Positions 57,256 through 64,000 of a stretch of 64,000 bases of DNA are shown one piece after another (positions within the stretch are counted from its first letter, which is position 1; every line of letters begins with the position of its first letter). Below the pieces are notes generated by a model. That model searched no databases. It had not been told where the DNA came from and saw only the letters and a list, made by a program, of their open reading frames with translations. A program made the position numbers and the translations under genes. This DNA comes from Pseudopithomyces maydicus (Eukaryota; Ascomycota; Dothideomycetes; Pleosporales; Didymosphaeriaceae), in NCBI GenBank assembly GCA_026873275.1, contig JANTUC010000006.1, positions 1,798,001 to 1,862,000 of the forward strand, read 5' to 3'.

Positions 57256-60200
57256 TTATGTCCTTCTTCGTAGTAGTGGCGTCATCTTGTTGTAATATTC
57301 CTTCAGCTTTTGTTGACAGTTGCTTAGGTTCCCTTCTGGTTCCCATGTGTTTTCGCTATTGGGATACCCTTTCCACTTGACGAGGTACTCGTCGTTTCCT
57401 TGTCCTAAGCCGTGTCGCATGTCTAGGATGCGTTCTACTTCGAACTCGTTTTCTTCTTCGGCTTGGTGATAGAAGGTGGTCTGAACTGGCGTTTCTGGGT
57501 CTGCTGGTTCCAATAATGATATGTGGAATACCGGGTGTATCTTTGCATCTGGCGGTAGTTCCAACTTGTAGTTTACTGGCGATATCTGTTTGGAAATGAA
57601 AAATGGTCCGACTTTAACGTGATCCAGTTTCTTGTGTTTCTTCTTCTGTGTGCGAAGATTTTTCGTAAGCAAGTATGCTTTATCCCCCTTCTTCAGCTGA
57701 GGTGCCGTTTTTCGTTTCTTGTTGACGTAGGAAATTGTTTGTCGTTGAGACTTCTCGAGGTTTTCTCGTAATTCTTCGTGTGTTCGTTTCATGATTTCTG
57801 CGGTTTTCTCTGCTTCTGCTGTGTTGATAACCGTTGGTAAGACTTGATCAAAGAGATGTGGATGTTTTCCGTGGTTTGCGTAGTATGGTGTAGTTCCAGT
57901 TGTTGCTGATTCTTTGTTGTTGTATGCCATTTGTGCTAAAGGTAATAATGAAACCCAATTGTCTTTCTTCTTGTTGCAGTAGATGCGTAGGTACGTTTCC
58001 ATAGTCTGGTTGGTACGTTCCGTTTGTCCGTCCGTCTGTGGATGATAAGCTGTCGATAGCTTTCGTTTCGTTCCGATGAGTGCCATAAGCGTTGTCCAGT
58101 AATTTGATGTGAAGAGTTTGTCTCTGTCGCTGATGATTGTCTTTGGTATGCCGTGGTGTCTTACGAGTCTGTCGAGTATAAGATAGCCTAGCTGGTCTGC
58201 AGTGCATTCCTTCTTGCAGGGTATCATCTCGGCGTACTTCGTAAATCTGTCCACAATAACCAATATTGCGTTGTACTTGACTTCCGTAGCCGGGTCCGTA
58301 GATCCTGGTAGTCCTGTAACAAAATCCATAGCGATGTCTTCCCATGGTGCTGTGGGTATTTCAATGGCTTGCATTTCTCCATACTTCAGATGTGTCGCAT
58401 GCTTATTCCTTTGGCAGTCTGCGCACTTCCTGATGTAGTTGGTTACAGCTTCCTTGATTCCTTTGAAGTTGTAGTTCCGTTGGATTAGTTCCACTGTCTT
58501 GCTGATTCCGGGATGTCCGTAAAGAGGGTCGTCGTGGTGTTGTCGTATTACCTCCTCCTGTTGTTCCTTTGGTACATCCTTGGTGACTATTATTAGTTGG
58601 TTAAGTTCCGCTGTAGGTCCTAGCGATCCGTCCTTGTTTTCCTTGAGGATTGCCGAATATGTCTTGACCTTATCTCCTGCGAGATCTTTTCTTCTGCTGA
58701 GAGCATCTGCTCGTCCGTTCTCTTTTCCTGGTGTGTACAGGATCTTGAATTTGTACTGTCCAAGGGCTTCTGACCATCGCGCTTGTCGCGGTGTCAATTC
58801 TTTCGTTGTCGTGAACCGTAACAGATTTTTGTGGTCCGTAAAGATCGTGAGTTCTGAGCATCCGTGGGCGTAGGTCCTCCAGTGCTTGAGTGCTTTGACG
58901 ATAGCATACAATTCTTTGTCGTGGATGTCGTAGCGTGTTTCCGCGTCAATGAATTTATACGAATAGTAAGCAACAGGGTGCCACTGTCCGTCCCTTTCTT
59001 GCTTCGCGCATGCTCCGATAGCCAAGTCGCTTGCGTCGGTTTCCATGCGTAGTGGTTCGTCGCTTCTGAAAGCAACTAGGACTGGTGCACTGATGCTTGC
59101 TTGTACTAGCTGTTTGAAAGCTCGATCGCATTGTTCCGTCCATTTGAATGCTACATCCTTCTTGGTTAGTGCCGTCAAGGGTATGGTGATCTTGGAGTAA
59201 TCCTTGATGAATTGTCTGTTGAATCCGCAAAATCCTAGGAATTCTCGTACGTCTCCTATGGTTTTCGGAATTGGCCATGCTCGTATGGTTTCGACCTTTT
59301 CTGGGCTTATGCTGAAGCCTTTCGTGTTGACAACGTGTCCTAGGAACTCTAGTTCCGTGACATGGAATTTGCATTTTTCCGGTTTGATCCTTAGGTGTGC
59401 TTTCCGTAAAGCTTCCAATACGATTTTGACATGTTCTACGTGTTCTTGCTCGTTTTCTGAGTATACGAGGATGTCGTCTAGGTAGGCAACTACGAAGATG
59501 TCGAGGTAGTTCCTTAGCGTGTTGTTGATCAATTCCTGGAATGTTGCTGGTGCGTTAGTTAGTCCGAACGGCATGACTGTGTACTCGAACAGGCCGTATC
59601 GCGATCTAAACGCTGTCTTCCATTCTTCACCTTCTTTCATCCTGATGAGGTGGTATCCGTCTCTTAAGTCCATAGCCGTAAATATCTTGGCTCTTGAGAG
59701 TCTGTCTCGTAATTCTGATATGTTCGGTAACGGGTATCTATTCTTGATCGTGATGTTGTTGAGTGCTCGATAGTCGATGCACGGTCGTGGTTCTCCGTTT
59801 TTCTTGAGTACGAACATAAATGGACTTGCTGCGGGTGACTTCGATTCTCGTATGTATCCTTTGTCGAGGTTCTTCTCGATGAAGTCTTTTTCCCATTGGA
59901 GTTCTTTTCCTGACTTGCCGTATAATGGTCCAAAGGGTGGCGTTTTCCCTTCTTCTAGGTCAATCGTATGATCCCAGGGTTGGTGCTCAGGTAGGTTTGC
60001 TTTTCCTTCCTCTTCCCGAAACAAATGACTCCACTTTTTATATTCGTCGGGGATGTCGTGAGTTGTGCGTTTCTCCTTCTCGTGCTTCTTGACCTGGTGG
60101 TGCCTGCCAGCGTCTGCCGAGGTAAATTCCAGTTTATCGACTTTCTGTCGCGAGTTCAAATTATTGATCATGCTCTCATCCGCCATCAGCGTCGTGTGAT

Positions 60201-60645
60201 GCGCAGGTTCTGACTGCAGTGCACATTTGCAGTTCCTCATCGAAAGCTCTTTCCTTCCCCAATGTATCTGTGGGTTATGCTTTCGTAGCCAGGGGATACC
60301 CAGGATTAAGTCATGCTGACTTGCATCCAAGACGTCTAAGGTAATCCACTCCTGGTGCTCATGGATCTTGAGTGTCGTCGTGACCTCGTGTCGTATGCTT
60401 GATTGTCCTGGTAATCGGCGTCCATTCGCGACATGGATAGCCAAGGGAATTTCCTTGAGTTGTTCGCGGAGTCCGGCTCGTTGAACAGTCTTTCTCGATA
60501 TAAAGTTTCCTTGGGCTCCCGAATCCAGTAAAGCCTTGATCCGTATTCTCTCATCAAGCATTACCGGTAGCTTAATGAGGGATGCCTGGTCAGTTACCAG
60601 CGCATTTAGTTCTGTTGCGGCTCCACTGAGTCCGCCCGTTGGCCT
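57256..60645 (-). CDS. pol: Pol polyprotein of the young Gypsy element (PR-RT-RNase H-integrase-chromodomain)
   Basis: Frame is -1 relative to gag and open from the slippery site (60645) to the stop at 57256, about 1129 residues; the first Met in this frame is at 60561. Order of domains from that Met: retropepsin (LLDSGAQGNFIS, about residue 13), reverse transcriptase (PFGLTNAPATFQ, YLDDILVYS at about 365), RNase H (MRMETDAS-like METDASDLAIGACAK, then IFTDHKNLL), integrase zinc-binding HHCC (HHDDPLYGHPG ... CADCQRNK), DDE core (AMDFVTGLPG, IISDRDKLF, TERTNQTMETYLR), and a C-terminal chromodomain (FEVERILDMRHGLG ... YLVKWKGYPNSENTWEP). The chromodomain places it among chromoviruses and is expected to direct insertion into heterochromatin, which fits its location in a RIP-degraded block. 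No disabling change seen. Confidence 0.95.
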   Translation of the reverse strand, partial: RPTGGLSGAATELNALVTDQASLIKLPVMLDERIRIKALLDSGAQGNFISRKTVQRAGLREQLKEIPLAIHVANGRRLPGQSSIRHEVTTTLKIHEHQEWITLDVLDASQHDLILGIPWLRKHNPQIHWGRKELSMRNCKCALQSEPAHHTTLMADESMINNLNSRQKVDKLEFTSADAGRHHQVKKHEKEKRTTHDIPDEYKKWSHLFREEEGKANLPEHQPWDHTIDLEEGKTPPFGPLYGKSGKELQWEKDFIEKNLDKGYIRESKSPAASPFMFVLKKNGEPRPCIDYRALNNITIKNRYPLPNISELRDRLSRAKIFTAMDLRDGYHLIRMKEGEEWKTAFRSRYGLFEYTVMPFGLTNAPATFQELINNTLRNYLDIFVVAYLDDILVYSENEQEHVEHVKIVLEALRKAHLRIKPEKCKFHVTELEFLGHVVNTKGFSISPEKVETIRAWPIPKTIGDVREFLGFCGFNRQFIKDYSKITIPLTALTKKDVAFKWTEQCDRAFKQLVQASISAPVLVAFRSDEPLRMETDASDLAIGACAKQERDGQWHPVAYYSYKFIDAETRYDIHDKELYAIVKALKHWRTYAHGCSELTIFTDHKNLLRFTTTKELTPRQARWSEALGQYKFKILYTPGKENGRADALSRRKDLAGDKVKTYSAILKENKDGSLGPTAELNQLIIVTKDVPKEQQEEVIRQHHDDPLYGHPGISKTVELIQRNYNFKGIKEAVTNYIRKCADCQRNKHATHLKYGEMQAIEIPTAPWEDIAMDFVTGLPGSTDPATEVKYNAILVIVDRFTKYAEMIPCKKECTADQLGYLILDRLVRHHGIPKTIISDRDKLFTSNYWTTLMALIGTKRKLSTAYHPQTDGQTERTNQTMETYLRIYCNKKKDNWVSLLPLAQMAYNNKESATTGTTPYYANHGKHPHLFDQVLPTVINTAEAEKTAEIMKRTHEELRENLEKSQRQTISYVNKKRKTAPQLKKGDKAYLLTKNLRTQKKKHKKLDHVKVGPFFISKQISPVNYKLELPPDAKIHPVFHISLLEPADPETPVQTTFYHQAEEENEFEVERILDMRHGLGQGNDEYLVKWKGYPNSENTWEPEGNLSNCQQKLKEYYNKMTPLLRRRT

Positions 60646-62402
60646 AAAAAAGACTGCTTGCCTTTCTTGCCTGCTCGCTTGCGTCTGAAGGGTTCACTTG
60701 CCTCCATCGTGTCGAGCCATTTATCTTCACCGAATCCGAACATGGCCTTGGTTCTTGCATGCTTCTGGCAATCCTTGTGTAAGCATGTCTGCCAATGTTC
60801 TTGTGTGCATGTGCCGTTAACAATGAGGGTCATTGTCATGTTTTCTCCTTCGAGGTACCCTGGAAAATATTGTCGAGTTCGCTTGTCCCAGAGATGTACG
60901 TCACAATCGTCGATTGGGCAGTCAAACCATTCCCATCGGCAGCGAGGCTGCTTAGAAGGGAACCAATGTTCTTCCTTGGCCCTGTAGTGAATAGTACACT
61001 GGTCATAGTTGCATAGTTTCCAGTTGATGCACATATGTTTGGGGTTTCGGTGGTCCAGTACGTAATCCGGTTCGTAGGTTTCTTTCTCGTTTTCATAGAC
61101 TTTTTGCTTTGACTGTCGTTGGTACCTTTCTTGTCCCCATTCGATGTCAGCTTCACTAACGTACTTGAGTCGCTGATCATCTAGGTGTGGGACTGATCCT
61201 TCAGGAAGATCTACATCCCGTGGTTGGAATTCTTCTTCCAGAGGTTCCGTTTGCGTAAGTTTGTCGAGGTACTCCATAACGTTGATTGGTTTGGCTTGAG
61301 GATGTGGCGTAGGTGCTCGCGCTCGTACGGGTTCAAAGTCGTTGACGGGTTCTTCGTACGGATCCTCGTAAAGTCGTGAATCGTCTGAGTCCGAGTGTTC
61401 GTTTAGGTCCCTATCACTTATGCCGTCTGTGATAACCCATTCGTCTTCGTCGTCCTGATCGTTGGCGACGGTGATTACGTTCAACTGTCTGATGACCTTG
61501 TTCTTAGATCTGCAGTTCCTGGCGATGTGACCCGGTTTGTCACAGTTAAAACAAGTGCGTTGCTCCTTTTGATTGAACGGGGTCCCTCCTCGAGGTTTAC
61601 CGAAGGCGCGCTTGAGTCTGTTTGGTCCATTGGCATTTCCAGAGGCTTTGCCATATGTTCCAGTTTTCTTCTCCTCCTTCCTTACCATTACATTGTCCAG
61701 TTCCATCGGCTGGTAGCCGTAGGGGTCGTTCGTAACCCGTTGTTTGGTAGTGGTCGTACGGTAACTGGTTCGTCCGCTTGACTTGCCATACGTGGGTTGG
61801 AATCTCCCATGATTCTTGTATTCCTGGTGTAATTCGTGCCATTCTGCGTCAATCCTGATGGTTTCGTCGTAAAGTTCTTGCATCGTGTTGATCGCGGCTC
61901 CACTGCGTAGGAGTTCTTCGCGTACGGATTTCTTGAGACCTTGCTTATACATTTTGCGTAGGGAATCGTCGTTCCACCCAGTCTGTACAGCGTAGTGTTT
62001 GAACTTTGCGGTATACTCGGCTGCTGAGTGCGTTTGTCGGAGGCGTTGGATAGCTTCTTCAGCGTAAGACTTCTCGTTGGCTGAACCGAAGAGTTGTTTG
62101 ATCTGAGTACGGAAGGTACTGTAATCTTCGATGAGTTGGTCGATCTGGTCTCCTTCTTGGTTTTCCGCTGAAAGATATGCTTCGATGTACGGCTGAATCC
62201 AGTCGGCTGGTTCGCCTCTCATGTACGTGGCGGCAAAGATGACTTTGTCCTTGTCTTCCATGTCCTTGTTGACACAGTGGAAGTACAGGTCGAGTTGGAG
62301 TAGCCATGTCTTGAGTTTGCGTCGGTCGCCATCGTACAGGTCCGGTTTAGCAGCTTTGCTGTTAGGATTGTTGAATGGGGTAAGGTCGTTGAAGTCGCTC
62401 AT
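60606..62402 (-). CDS. gag: Gag polyprotein of the young Gypsy element
   Basis: 598 residues from ATG 62402 (MSDFNDLTPFNNP), only 17 bases after the 5' LTR. The N-terminal half is the capsid-like retrotransposon Gag domain (YDGDRRKLKTWLLQLDLYFH, then YMRGEPADWIQPYI). One CCHC zinc knuckle lies at about 285-298 (CFNCDKPGHIARNC), preceded by a basic Arg/Lys-rich stretch. The C-terminal 250 residues are acidic, then carry Cys/Trp/His-rich motifs (YDQCTIHYRAKEEHWFPSKQ; FDCPIDDCDVHLW), an unusual extension for a Gag with possible extra metal binding. It is translated in frame up to the stop at 60606, or shifted into pol at 60645. Confidence 0.92.
   Translation of the reverse strand: MSDFNDLTPFNNPNSKAAKPDLYDGDRRKLKTWLLQLDLYFHCVNKDMEDKDKVIFAATYMRGEPADWIQPYIEAYLSAENQEGDQIDQLIEDYSTFRTQIKQLFGSANEKSYAEEAIQRLRQTHSAAEYTAKFKHYAVQTGWNDDSLRKMYKQGLKKSVREELLRSGAAINTMQELYDETIRIDAEWHELHQEYKNHGRFQPTYGKSSGRTSYRTTTTKQRVTNDPYGYQPMELDNVMVRKEEKKTGTYGKASGNANGPNRLKRAFGKPRGGTPFNQKEQRTCFNCDKPGHIARNCRSKNKVIRQLNVITVANDQDDEDEWVITDGISDRDLNEHSDSDDSRLYEDPYEEPVNDFEPVRARAPTPHPQAKPINVMEYLDKLTQTEPLEEEFQPRDVDLPEGSVPHLDDQRLKYVSEADIEWGQERYQRQSKQKVYENEKETYEPDYVLDHRNPKHMCINWKLCNYDQCTIHYRAKEEHWFPSKQPRCRWEWFDCPIDDCDVHLWDKRTRQYFPGYLEGENMTMTLIVNGTCTQEHWQTCLHKDCQKHARTKAMFGFGEDKWLDTMEASEPFRRKRAGKKGKQSFLGQRADSVEPQQN
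60617..60651 (-). promoter_or_regulatory. Predicted -1 ribosomal frameshift signal between gag and pol
   Basis: Minus-strand TTTTTTA at 60651-60645 sits in the gag frame as T-TTT-TTA (codons TCT TTT TTA), the canonical X-XXY-YYZ arrangement. After a 9-base spacer, GCGGACTCAGTGGAGCCGC (60635-60617) folds into a 7-bp stem (GCGG with bulged A then CTC, pairing with GAG CCGC) and a 4-base AGTG loop. The pol frame is open from the heptamer, and the gag stop lies at 60608-60606. This predicts Gag-Pol made by -1 frameshifting. Confidence 0.75.
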
Positions 62403-62409
62403 GTTGAGG

Positions 62410-62417
62410 GTGTTCAA
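62410..62417 (-). other. Putative self-priming primer-binding site
   Basis: On the minus strand TTGAACAC begins 2 bases after the 5' LTR. It is the reverse complement of GTGTTCAA in the LTR (62613-62606), which lies about 34 bases downstream of the TATATA start, where the transcript should begin. No TGG, the start expected for a tRNA 3'-end primer site, occurs in the 17 bases before the gag ATG. This fits Tf1/sushi-type self-priming. Confidence 0.5.
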
Positions 62418-62419
62418 GA

Positions 62420-62855
62420 TGTTAAGACCACGAGGGTAGCTAGTCCTAGAGGTTAAGGTTGGTTCTCGGGCAGGAGCAACTTACGGAGGGAGAAGGGTTA
62501 TCGACTGCGTGAGCGGGTCGATGGGGTAGTCGGTATCGGTATCACGTATGATACTAAATCAACAATGAGGCCTGAGTGAATCCAAACGATAGATTGATAA
62601 ACAGGTTGAACACGAGTATCCACGAAGGAAACTCGGGTTCCTATATACTTGGGTTGATCAGTCCCACTGATCAACTGATCACACTGATCAGCCTTTGCTC
62701 AGTGATCAGTATGCGAGCTGCTCAGTATGCTCAGTGCGCCAAGGCTACTGATCACACTGATCAGGTCACGTGACTACATAATTACACGGCCCGCCCCGGG
62801 CCTCTAATTACATGTGGGATCGATGCTGTGCCGCAGCCATCTACAGATCTTAACA
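62420..62855 (-). repeat. 5' LTR of the young Gypsy element
   Basis: 436 bp, read on the minus strand from 62855 to 62420. U3 contains a palindromic G/C motif (GGCCCGGGGCGGGCC), a CACGTG at 62667-62672 region end (plus 62767-62772) and seven TGATCA words. TATATA lies at 62647-62642. The target duplication ATTAA is at 62856-62860. Sequence equals the 3' LTR by eye. Confidence 0.93.
62655..62772 (-). promoter_or_regulatory. U3 enhancer-like cluster: seven TGATCA palindromes and a CACGTG
   Basis: TGATCA occurs at 62655, 62668, 62676, 62685, 62703, 62749 and 62758 (plus-strand start positions), directly upstream of the TATATA box in the transcription direction. CACGTG follows at 62767-62772. The same array is in the 3' LTR. 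A binding array for a host regulator is a reasonable inference; the factor is unknown. Confidence 0.5.
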
Positions 62856-62860
62856 ATTAA

Positions 62861-63640
62861 CAGCTTATTATCTATAAACGGATGAATAAATAGAACGTAC
62901 TAACTAAACTATAAAAATGTACCTACGCATCTACTATAATAAGAAGAAAGATAATTAGGTTTTATTATTACCTTTAGCATAAATAGTATATAATAATAAA
63001 GAATTAGTAATAACTGGAATTATATTATACTACGTAAATTACGGAAAATATCTATATTTCTTTAATTAAGTTTTATTAATAGTTATTAATATAGCAGAAG
63101 CAGAGAAAACCGCAGAAATTATAAAATAAATATATAAAGAATTACAAGAAAATCTCAAGAAGTTTTAATAATAAATAATTTCCTATATTAATAAGAAATA
63201 AAAACGGCACTTTAGCTAAAGAAGGGGGATAAAGTATACTTATTTATAAAAAATCTTTGTACGCAGAAGAAGAAATATAAGAAACTGAATTATATTAAGG
63301 TTGGACTATTTTTTATTTCTAAATAGATATTACTAGTAAACTATAGATTGGAACTACCGCTAGACGTAAAAATATATCTAGTATTTTATATGTTATTATT
63401 GGAACTAACAGACTTAGAAACGCCAGTTTAAATTACCTTCTATTATTAAGTTAAGGAAGAAATGGAATTCGAAGTTGAAAAGATACTTAATATATAATAT
63501 AATTAGTATTAAGAAATAAAAGAATTTCTTATTAAATAGAAAGGGTATTCTAATAGCAAAAACACTTAGAAATTAGTTAAAAACCTAGAGAACTGCAAAC
63601 AGATAATTAGTAAGTTTTTATAATAATATGTAAGGAAGGA
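62861..63640 (+). pseudogene. Old Gypsy element, remainder of integrase and chromodomain
   Basis: Continues the relic cut at 56130. The first readable piece corresponds to TAYHPQTDGQTERTNQ in degraded form, then the integrase C-terminus, ending in a chromodomain remnant (KGILIAKTLRN for KGYPNSENTWEPEGN) near 63540-63600. Stops in all frames; changes are mostly C-to-T or G-to-A. Confidence 0.8.
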
Positions 63641-64000
63641 CTAATATACCTAGACACTTAAGGAAGAAACTAGAACCAACAAAAAATTATTTAATAGGTT
63701 TAAGGTTGCCTATATTATAGGTAAATAACCTATTAAAGTATTAATTATAGGATAAGCTAATAATGTTGCGTTTACTATTTTACCTTTTACCTCTATATTT
63801 ATAGTAAGATATAAAATTTTCTTGCAAGTATACTCTTTAGCTTAAGCTAATATTTTTTTATTTCTTAGTAACTTAGTAATAACTAACGCTAACTTCTTTT
63901 TATCCTCTTTAACCTTTTTCTTATACTCTTTACGAGTCTTGTTAAGAGATATCTATAATATATTAATATAGGGACGACTCTGGCGAATATATTTAGTACA
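63641..64000 (-). pseudogene. Degraded homologue of the antisense accessory ORF in the old Gypsy copy
   Basis: Reading the minus strand from 64000 gives CTKYIRQSRPYINIL and, after a stop, TRKEYKKKVKEDKKKLALVI. This lines up with CGACVRLGQRCDVRV and SEFKRLLAEKEKLKVQI of the young copy's antisense protein; Cys-to-Tyr changes (TGY to TAY) are what RIP would cause. Position and orientation relative to pol are the same as in the young element. The rest lies beyond the window. Confidence 0.55.

Larger units (their letters stand above)
56131..62855 (-). mobile_element. Young, apparently complete Ty3/Gypsy chromovirus-type retrotransposon
   Basis: 6725 bp. Direct LTRs at 56131-56566 and 62420-62855 look identical base for base by eye. 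Both start TGTTAAGA and end TCTTAACA. The 5-bp target duplication ATTAA is at 56126-56130 and 62856-62860. Transcription runs on the minus strand: 5' LTR 62855-62420, primer site, gag, a -1 frameshift, pol (PR-RT-RH-IN-chromodomain), an antisense accessory ORF, a polypurine tract, 3' LTR. Base composition is normal, in contrast with the AT-rich host block, so it has escaped RIP. The open frames and matching LTRs mean it could be active, which remains an inference. Confidence 0.95.

Overview
The window is from a filamentous ascomycete, most likely a Dothideomycete. The evidence is compact genes with 43-160 nt GT-AG introns, a typical Pezizomycotina gene set (TOK channel, GH18 chitinase, XanA-type dioxygenase, Zn2Cys6 factor), and a sharp split between balanced gene-bearing DNA and AT-rich blocks damaged by repeat-induced point mutation (RIP). 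Species was not determined. I saw no rRNA, tRNA or CRISPR.

1-25.6 kb is gene-rich. On the minus strand lie a single-TM protein, a TOK-type K+ channel, a septin-like GTPase, a G3BP-like NTF2/RRM protein, a tetraspan protein, a decayed pseudogene, a glutaminyl cyclase and a two-TM, probably mitochondrial protein. On the plus strand lie a DEAD-box helicase, a sugar transporter and a Mn/Fe superoxide dismutase. A small hypothetical gene precedes the first repeats. 25.7-27.1 kb holds a RIP-hit terminal-inverted-repeat element and two copies of another repeat, followed by about 3 kb without genes.

30.2-46.5 kb is gene-rich again: a secreted GH18 chitinase, a transcription factor with two Zn2Cys6 clusters at its C-terminus, a PIF1-family helicase, a Lys/Thr-rich then Gly-repeat protein, a XanA-like dioxygenase, a class I/II aminotransferase, a cornichon/Erv14 cargo receptor, and a divergent pair made of an ACSF3-like malonyl-CoA synthetase and a BolA protein. 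Both products of the pair look mitochondrial and could meet in lipoate metabolism.

46.5-64 kb is an AT-rich repeat block. An old RIP-degraded Ty3/Gypsy element on the plus strand (from 51292 past the window end) is split at its integrase by a young element of the same family on the minus strand (56131-62855). The young element has 436-bp LTRs that look identical, an ATTAA target duplication and open gag and pol frames. It carries three notable features: a UUUUUUA slippery site plus hairpin at the gag/pol junction, a primer site that fits self-priming better than tRNA priming, and an antisense ORF for a Cys-cluster/coiled-coil protein whose decayed homologue can still be read in the old copy.

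Five host genes each need one extra base in a homopolymer to restore the frame. This points to systematic one-base homopolymer deficits in the assembly rather than five pseudogenes.
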